DNA of 64,000 nucleotides, taken from NCBI GenBank assembly GCA_037349105.1, contig JAYJMM010000119.1, forward strand, positions 5,591,001 through 5,655,000, given 5' to 3'. The notes under the pieces were generated by a model. It had not been told where the DNA came from and ran no database searches. It saw only the letters and a program-made list of their open reading frames with translations. This stretch comes from Limnomonas spitsbergensis (lineage: Eukaryota; Chlorophyta; Chlorophyceae; Chlamydomonadales). The translations under genes were made by a program, and so were the position numbers. The stretch's first letter is position 1; the number at the start of each line of letters is the position of its first letter. Below, one piece after another: positions 25,201-32,200 of the stretch.

Positions 25201-25988
25201 ACCTGTGCATGCAAGACCCATGCATGTGAGATCTATGCATGCTGCGAGACCCATATCAGCCAGGCTTATGCACACTGGAACCATGCAAGCATGTGAGACC
25301 CACGAGAGACCCATGCAGACCTGAATATCCCGTTGGCTCTGCTTCAGCCCTTGAACGGATTTGAGGATCAGGCGCTTCTTTGTGGTAGCAGACACGACCT
25401 GTACATCAGGTTCCAGGGTTGCGTTCAGGATTGCGTAGGGTTCAGGGTTGCTTACGAGACCTGCACATCAGGCCACATGAGGGCATCTTGAACATTCCCC
25501 CCAGACGTAGGTCCATGGCGATACCCTCCCATAGTATCTGCGTAGGTTGAAAGGGTTCAAAGGGATCCTACGGAAAATTCGAGGGCCTGGGTCTACTGCA
25601 TGCTTTCTCCTGCTGGCAGTTGCACCCAACATTATTTTAGCGTGTTTGAGCTACACTTCCTCCCTTCAGGTGCAACTCAGCCCACCGCCAGGAGGGCTTG
25701 GTGCTGCATGCCCTGTTGCTTTGTCCGCCAGCTGTATTCCATTCAAGGTTTGGTCCTAGCTGGCCACAGTGGTGGCTGCCTGGTCTCCTTCCAAAGCTGG
25801 TAGGCTGCATGCTCTCTCCCTCGCTTGACAGTCATGCGCACCTTGTCCACCGGGTCTGGTCCAAAAGCTTGCATGCAGAGATCCACGGCCTCCTCCAGAC
25901 CTTTGACTGTGCCAAACAGCTCGATCCAAACATCTTGTCCTGACTCATCCTGGCGCTTTGGGCGTGTGGGAGTGCCCTGGGTTGTCAT
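13256..25988 (-). CDS. Coiled-coil protein with Gln-rich C-terminal half
   Basis: Thirteen exons, all phase-consistent, sum to 2850 nt (949 aa): 25988-25842, 25398-25321, 24521-24445, 24171-24145, 23527-23348, 23119-22924, 22007-21924, 21675-21619, 21086-20982, 19329-19223, 17887-17755, 15534-15340, 14719-13256. The start ATG follows an in-frame TGA. The N-terminus (VWIELFGTVKGLEEAVDLCM) is a short folded-looking segment. Residues from about 50 to 460 are nearly all heptad-like, rich in Glu, Arg, Ala, Gln and Leu, i.e. a long coiled coil. The last exon is low complexity with three poly-Gln runs separated by AREN, then Ser/Pro/Ala-rich sequence ending SKGLEGGAMGWAD. Such architecture suits a structural or tethering protein (cytoskeleton, basal body or Golgi), but no family is recognised. 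Introns are unusually rich in minisatellites and junction copies. Confidence 0.85.
14437..14640 (-). repeat. CAG/CAA tract encoding poly-Gln
   Basis: Mixed CAG and CAA codons on the minus strand give three Gln runs of about 12-19 residues. Two are followed by the same AREN linker, so the tract grew partly by duplication of a block of about 65 bp rather than by pure triplet slippage. It is coding, within the last exon of the coiled-coil gene. Confidence 0.85.
14764..15266. repeat. 13-bp minisatellite, about 38 copies
   Basis: Unit caggtgggtcaaa with variants caagtgggtcaaa, catgtgggtcaaa and caggtgagtcaaa. It fills most of the intron between exons 15534-15340 and 14719-13256. Plus-strand frames are open throughout (a 13-residue repeat) but this is an artefact. 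The repeat contains many GTGGGT/GTGAGT donor-like sequences on the strand opposite to the gene. Confidence 0.9.
15645..17232. repeat. About 24-bp minisatellite, 1.6 kb
   Basis: Units built from aacaacacaacaacactccg and ctgc/ccgc/ctac, with insertions of extra aac triplets and a few longer blocks (acaagacaagtcaacaacac) that recur and mark higher-order duplications. Both strands are open in several frames: Gln/Asn/Thr on plus and Cys/Leu/Val on minus. It sits in the intron between exons 17887-17755 and 15534-15340 of the coiled-coil gene. Confidence 0.9.
17388..17592. repeat. About 60-bp tandem repeat, 3 copies
   Basis: Three units of ccttctggatctggtcctga ... tcctggtcttccc, separated by CCCTAA-type telomere-like text (aaccctaaccgtaaaccc). 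Intronic in the coiled-coil gene. Confidence 0.75.
17888..18800 (-). repeat. Decayed copies of exon 17887-17755 start
   Basis: The real exon begins AEGDADARGRSSEELRQQLE. Upstream on the minus strand the same acceptor plus exon start recurs at about 18045, 18205, 18352 and 18495, each 150-160 bp apart, with intron text (agtggggaaagcgggccatg) copied as well. More distant relatives lie near 18690 and 18800 (AASGGSSAALRQ). Several copies stay open for 15-25 codons, so use as alternative exons lengthening the coiled coil is conceivable. Confidence 0.75.
19065..19465 (-). repeat. Decayed copies flanking exon 19329-19223
   Basis: A copy of the exon start (SDLEDYLLGS, about 19450) lies upstream and a copy of the exon end (LEGMLAEAAEAR followed by a donor, about 19105-19070) lies downstream of the real exon (SDLEDYLGAV ... 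LEGLLAEAVEAR). Both edges of one exon have therefore been duplicated separately. Confidence 0.7.
19735..20780. repeat. 16-bp minisatellite with longer variants
   Basis: Core unit ctgctcccacctggat (16 bp), about 40 units in the right half. The left half (19870-20230) is a higher-order form adding gttgggatgat and gttgggacctg blocks. Open frames of up to 206 codons on plus are artefacts of the 16-bp period. Intronic in the coiled-coil gene. Confidence 0.9.
21087..21335. repeat. AGC/AAC-rich simple repeat
   Basis: Imperfect agcagcagcaacaac tract with inserted blocks (cacaacggcagtgtcagc, three copies). It directly precedes the acceptor of exon 21086-20982 on the minus strand. Intronic. Confidence 0.75.
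22441..22600 (+). repeat. Dispersed short repeat (family A) copy
   Basis: Blocks cagctacatgtcagctacca, gctgcttaggccaccagccg, taggccggtccgggtt and ggtcccaatcagg occur in the family order. Confidence 0.65.
23528..24030 (-). repeat. Three decayed copies of exon 23527-23348 start
   Basis: The real exon starts QEELMEGLETTHREL. Copies on the minus strand at about 23725 (QEELMEGLESSH), 23880 (QEGLMEGPEST) and 24012 (LEELIQGLEST) repeat the acceptor region and about 12 codons; the intron text between them is repeated too. Spacing is 130-200 bp. Divergence grows with distance from the real exon. Confidence 0.8.
24062..24450. repeat. GT and CA microsatellites
   Basis: A (GT)n tract at 24070-24090 and a long interrupted (CA)n tract with CT blocks at 24248-24445. 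The CA tract runs directly into the donor of exon 24521-24445 (minus strand ..AAAAG|GTGTGTGTG), so the donor GT is the first dinucleotide of the microsatellite. Confidence 0.85.
24640..24695 (-). repeat. Decayed copy of exon 24521-24445 start
   Basis: On the minus strand gtccaggcagagcaactgca aggctttgcaa mirrors the real exon start gtcctggcggagcacctgaa ggctttacaa (VLAEHLKALQ against VQAEQLQALQ). It stops after about 12 codons. Confidence 0.65.
25025..25320. repeat. Catgcaagaccc-type tandem repeat
   Basis: Irregular units of catgcaagacccatgcatg and tgagatc, about 15 bp apart. Intronic, ending at the donor of exon 25398-25321 on the minus strand. Confidence 0.7.
25640..25785 (+). repeat. Dispersed short repeat (family A) copy
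   Basis: Blocks gagctacacttcctcccttc, gcatgccctgttgctttgtc, cgccagctgt, ggtttggtcctagctgg and cagtggtggctgcc follow the family order. It lies in intron 1 of the coiled-coil gene. Confidence 0.65.
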
Positions 25989-26290
25989 TGGAATATTCAA
26001 TACGAGTCAACAGAAGTATGGCACATGTCCGGTACGAACACCCGACACAGAATCTGATTTGCAAGGAAAGGACGTCCAAAAACGAAAACTTGTTAAGTCC
26101 TTTTTGCGAATGAGCTCGGTGGCATGGGTTTCAAAAAGTTTGTCCGATCCCACACTTCCTGGGCGCATCGACGTGTCGTCACCACCATCCGCCGGATGGC
26201 ATCCCGCATTGGACGAAGCACCGACACCCGTTCCGCATACCTCACCTCCACGCCACGGCGCTGTCTCTCTTTTTGTAGCCAGCACCATTC
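25989..26290. promoter_or_regulatory. Shared upstream region of two divergent genes
   Basis: Only 302 bp separate the start codon of the coiled-coil gene (minus, 25988) from that of the SET gene (plus, 26291). Both promoters and 5' leaders must fit here unless leader exons exist. I see no TATA box. Confidence 0.55.
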
Positions 26291-29200
26291 ATGATGGCCC
26301 TCTCTTCGTCCCGCCACCATGCCTGCCATCACCACCCGCACACGACACTTCCAGGTACTCTCATCGCCCCTCGCATCCGGATCAGCAGACAGCGCGTTTA
26401 CATTCCAACAGCGACAGCTACAACGCTGCACCCCCACCTACGTCACCACGAGGGAAACGAGGCCCCGCCCCCGCCCTCCCTGGACCTCCTCAGTGCATGG
26501 CTGCGCGAGCAAGGCGGGGCCCTCAAGGGCATGGAGCTGCGCGACTGTGTCATGGGCACCCCCACCGATGATTCCTCGCCCATCATCGTCCGCGGAGTGG
26601 CTGCATCTTCCGCGCTACCTGCCTCCTCAACCCTCATGAGCGTGCCGCTGCGCTGCACTGTCAGAGATACGGAGTGCCCTGCACCCTACCCTGGGGCCCC
26701 CTGGAACATCTCCATGGTGAGATTTAAATTGCATTAGTGACAGTCCTGGGCAAGAGTAAATTCAGGATTTTGAACTGTCCGTGAAACAGAGTGCCCCGCA
26801 CCCTACGGTACCCTGGGGCCCCCTCGAACATCTTTATGGTGAGATTTGAAACGCAAAGGGTGGAAGTCCTGGGCCAGAATGCAGTGGGAAATTGTGCATT
26901 GTCAGAGATACGGAGTGCCCAGCGCCCTGCCTCAGGTCCTCCAGGAGCTAGGCCCCCTGGAACGACTGTATGGTGTGAGTGCCTTAGTGAGGTCCACGAC
27001 CGGATATGTGGAGAGCCCCCTGGGAGGGCTGTTCGAGCCTGGAACATGCAGATAGGTCAATGCCGTTAGACCTCTGGGCCATGCACAAGAAGGCTCGGCT
27101 GCATGGGTAGGTGTGCTGCACGGTCAGGTACATTGTCCTGCACCCTTCCTTGGGGCTTCTTGGAACAAGGCCATGGTGAGATGAACAAAGGGGGGGGGGG
27201 GATATTTCCTGGGGAGCCAGGAAGCAGTGCGCAGTTGTGCACCGTCAGTGACGCTGGGTGCCCCACCCTAACCCGGTGGGCTGCCTGGAACCTATGTATG
27301 GTGGTGTGGTGGGCTAAAGATCCACACCTTTGGCAGCCCAGCCGTGTACAAGGGCAAGCTGTTGGAGTGCCAAATGTTCCACCTGGGGGCTCTCTGCAAT
27401 ATTTCCATTTGGTAGGGGGCTATATTGTGGGGGCGATGTACAAGGATAGACTATCAGAGTCACCTTGAATGCTCCATGTCCTGCCTGGGGGCTCCCTTGA
27501 ACATGTCTTTGGTGGAATGACGGTATACTGCGAGGGCTTACCGGAGGTGTGGGAACACCCAGGGAGGTTTGGGAACACCCAGGGAGGTGTGGGAACACCC
27601 AGGGAGGTGTGGGAACACCCAGGGAGGTGTGGGAACACCCAGGGAGGTGTGGGAACACCCAGGGAGGTGTGGGAACACCCAGGGAGGTGTGGGAACACCC
27701 AGGGATGGTGTTATTGTAGCTTTTGAGTGAAGACCTCCCATTTCGTGGTTGGATGCTTCCTGTTCCGGTATCCATCCCTTCTGATCCATATTTCTCAGCA
27801 GACCTTGTGCGCTCGGGCATTCAATACTGGAACAGGTGTCCTGCAGCTCTTGGCCCCCCTCTGTGCTTTCTCAGACTGGCATGCGGTGTGCCCGGTAATT
27901 AGACCATACCGGCACCCTAATAGCGTTCATTGTTTGTGTGTGTGTGTCCCTCCTCTGAAGCCAGGCTGTGCTTGCCACTATGCCCCTCTCTGTGCTTTCT
28001 CAGACTGGCATGTGGTATGCCCGGTAATAAGATCAGACCTTAAGTGCGTTCAGCTTGTGTCAGGTGTGTGTGTCCCTCCTCTGAAGCCAGGCGGTGTGTG
28101 CCAATATGCTCTTCTCTCAAGTCAAGCTGTGTGTGCCAATATGCCCTCCTCTGCACTCTAGGCTGTTTTTCTGCTGGATGAGGTAGCACGTCACCACCAG
28201 TGGCAACAGCAACAACAGCAGAAGCAGCAGGAGCAGCAAGGCTTGTTGGATGCAGCCGCACCAGGCGCACCGGGCGGCAGCCTCGGTCCCGCGAGACGCG
28301 ATAGCGTGTGGTGGCCATACCTGGCCTCGCTCCCCGGCATCGCCTCCGGCTGCCCTCTGCTGTTTGACGCAGGGCAGCTGGCAGACGTGCAGCACGGGCC
28401 TGCGATAGATTCCATCGCATCGTACCAGGCGTTCGCACGGGAGGCGCACGCGGAGTGGACCAAAGCTCGGGAAGAGGAAAACGACACAGGTGACTGAGAC
28501 CTTGAAACCCTTCTACTGTTGTCGGTTGTGTGTCTCTCCCTTAACACTGAGCCCTGGACACTAAACAGCTCCGGTGACTGAATCCTTGAAAACCTTCTAC
28601 TGTTGTCGATTGTGTGTCTCTCCCTTAACACTGAGCCCTGGACACTAAAGTCTTAACAGCACCAGTGGCTGAAACCTTGAAACCCCTCAACTGTTGCCGG
28701 TAGTGCGCTTATTTCTTAACGCTGCGCCCTATACCCTAAGCCCTAAACCCTAAGCCCTAAACCTAAACCCTTCAACTGTTACCAGTATTGCGCTCATCCC
28801 TTCACGATGAGGTACCTGGTGATGTATTCTCAGTCTTACAGAGCATCACATATTCACATCAGGTTGAGAGATCGAACCTGCCACACGATCATCTTTCTCC
28901 CCCTGTCTACATCACCGGGTCCCATGTTCCTGCCCCTCACATAGGAGGGTAGCATGAGTGCACCGTGGCTGGTCCTGGCTGTGCATGGTAGCTGGAATTG
29001 AGCTGAGTCATTCTCTACCAGCCCCACGCGGCCGAGCGTTCAGCAGGGCCTAGCGGGTATGCACCGTTCTAATCATGTTCACATAAGATATAAGATGCAT
29101 GGAGTATGTACCCGCAAACCGGTACGAGCAAGAACAATCTTCACCCGCTTGCTTCCTCAGGGTTGTTCCTTAAATTCTTCACCCGCTTGCCCCCTCAGGG

Positions 29201-32200
29201 TTGCCCCCTGCTGCCGCCTGGACGGACTTCTGCTGGGCTCTCCATATGGTGCAGTCCCGGAGCATCCGACTGGCTGTCAAGGGCTGCAAGGCCATGATCC
29301 CAGGTGAGAACAGGCCAGGATATTTTGCCCTAAAATTTTGTGTCTAGCATTGTTATAAGCAGGGGGATATTAGCACTTAAGCCTGAGGTCACAGCAGGCT
29401 AGGGTCAGGGGGCTGCAAGGCCATGATCTCAGGTGTGGACTGGGCAGTTTTTATTATAGCCTTTTCAGCCTTTTAACTTTTATCATTTGTAGCATTGTGG
29501 CCAGCACTTTCAGCCCAATGTCACAGCCAGTTACGGTCAGGAGGCTGCAAGGCCATGATCGCATGCGAGGCGACACAGATTGGGCTGCTGTGGTGGGTGT
29601 GACGGTGTGGACTCTGCCCTACTCGGGCCCTGCTCAAGAGTGACCAGGCAGCATGCACAAGCAACAGACTGAGCAACAGAAACACGCTAAATAAGGATGC
29701 CTGATTGTTCATGTTAATCATGTGGACATGCTCCAGCTCGTAGAGCGCAACAAATCGGACCGTGTCAGCCTGGAAAAGTATCCTCCTGTCTATGACCAAC
29801 CTCTAGCGATAAAAACTCCTGAGTGCAATAGGTAGGTGCCCCTGTGATCCAATAGGTAGGTGCCCCTGTGATCCAATAGGTAGGTGCCCCTGTGATCCAA
29901 TAGGTAGGTGCCCCTGTGATCCAATAGGTAGGTGCCCCTGTGATCGAATAGGTAGGTGCCCCTGTGATCCAATAGGTAGGTGCCCCTGTGATCCAATAGG
30001 TAGGTGCCCCTGTGATCCAATAGGTAGGTGCCCCTGTGATCCAATAGGTAGGTGCCCCTGTGATCCAATTTCAGATGTGTGCCTGTCTCCCTCGGACATT
30101 GTCACGACTTTCGAAGAAGTGGAATTTACTATCCTAGGCCAAAGCTGGAACCAGGGTTCAGAAGCTGACTAGACCCTGACCCTTGCTTTTGTAACTGATG
30201 CCCTGTTATCCTTATGCCTTCAGGAGTGCACATGTTGTTGTTGCTTTGCCCGCCTGAAAACAGATAAATTTGGTCTTGTCGTTGATCCTGAATTCAGTGT
30301 AACGCAACATATTGATGGTGTAATGTTATAAGGAGTGCACCTGTTGCTGCTACTTTGCCCGCCTCATGTTGTAAGGAGTGCACCTGTTGCTGCTACTTTG
30401 CCCGCCTCATGTTGTAAGGAGTGCACCTGTTGCTGCTACTTTGCCCGCCTCATGTTGTAAGGAGTGCACCTGTTGCTGCTGCTTTGCCTGCCTCATGTTG
30501 TAAGGAGTGCACCTGTTGCTGCTACTTTGCCCGCCTCATGTTGTAAGGAGTGCACCTGTTGCTGCTGCTTTGCCCGCCTCATGTTGTAGGGAGTGCACCT
30601 GTTGCTGCTGCTTTGCCCGCCTCATGTTGTAAGGAGTGCACCTGTTGCTGCTGCTTTGCCCGCCTCATGTTGTAAGGAGTGCACCTGTTGCTGCTGCTTT
30701 GCCCGCCTCATGTTGTAAGGAGTGCAATTTCTTGTTAGATGCTCTGTCCGCTTCATGTTGTAAGGAGTGCACCTGTTGCTGCTGCTTTGCCCGCCTCATG
30801 TTGTAAGGAGTGCACCTGCTGCTGCTGCTTTGCCCGCATCATGTTGTAAGGAGTGCACACGTTGCTGCTACTTTGCCCGCCTCATGTTGTAAGGAGTGCA
30901 CCTGTTGCTGCTGCTTTGCCCGCCTCATGTTGTAAGGAGTGCACATGTTGCTGCTGCTTTGCCCGCCTCATGTTGTTAGGAGTGCACCTGTTGCTGCTGC
31001 TTTGCCCGCCTCATGTTGTAAGGATTGCACCTGTTACTGCTGCTTTGCCCGCCTCATGTAGTTAGGAGTGCAATGTCTTGTTACATGTTCTGTCTGCTTC
31101 ATGTTGTAAGGAGTGCACCTGTTGCTGCTGCTTTGCCCGCCTCATGTTGTAAGGAGTGCACCTGTTGCTGCTGCTTTGCCCGCCTCATGTTGTAAGGAGT
31201 GCACATGTTGCTGTTGCTTTGCCCGCCTCATGTTGTAAGGAGTGCACCTGTTGCTGCTGCTTTGCCCGCCTCATGTTGTAAGGAGTGCACCTGTTACTGC
31301 TGCTTTGCCCGCCTCATGTTGTTAGGAGTGCAATGTCTTGTTACATGTTCTGTCCGCTTCATGTTGTAAGGAGTGCACCTGTTGCTGCTGCTTTGCCCGC
31401 CTCATGTTGTAAGGAGTGCACCTGTTGCTGCTGCTTTGCCCGCCTCATGTTGAAAGGAGTGCACTTGTTGCTGATGCTTTGCCCGCCTCATGTTGTAAGG
31501 AGTGCACATGTTGCTGCTGCTTTGCCCGCCTCATGTTGTAAGGAGTGCAATTTCTTGTTAGATGTTCTGTCCGCTTCATGTTGTAAGGAGTGCACACGTT
31601 GCTGCTACTTTGCTCGCCTCATGTTGTTAGGAGTGCAATTTCTTGTTACATGTTCTGTCCGCTTCATGTTGTAAGGAGTGCACCTGTTGCTGATGCTTAG
31701 CCCGTCTCTTGTCTGAACGAGTGGACCTGCTGAACCATGGAGGCCGCGGTGCTAGCGGCGGCCTGGCTCTCAGAAGCTCTGCACCTGTTGTTGATGCTTT
31801 GCCCGCCTCTTGTTGTATGGACCTTTTGTTGATGCGTTGTCCGAATTGTGCCTGAAGGGGTGGACCTGCTGAACCATGGAGGCCGCAGCGCTAATGGCGG
31901 CCTGGCTCTGGGTAGCTCTGCGTGGCAGGCCTCAGGCGGCGGTGACAACGCCTCCATCATGTTTATCACCAACAGAGCCCTAGAGTCTGGAGAGCAGGTG
32001 GGTGGGGGGAGGGAGGGGAGGTGTAGCAGGAGAGCAGGTGTGGGTGGGGGGTGGGGGGGAGGCGAGATATAGCAGGAGAGCAGGTGTACGGGGGTCGGGG
32101 GGTAGGCGAGGTGTAGCTGGAGCAAGTCAGCAATGCAGGCCTCAAGCGGTGATCGCAATACCTCCGTCATGTTCATCACCAACAGAGCCTTAGAGTCTGG

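Noticed and set aside
25825..26571. 248-codon plus frame across the divergent promoter
   Set aside because: It overlaps antisense exon 1 of the coiled-coil gene and an alternate frame of SET exon 1; the SET frame has the conserved motifs.
29790..30105. Minus frame DHRGTYLL repeat
   Set aside because: 24-bp array in an intron of the plus-strand SET gene.
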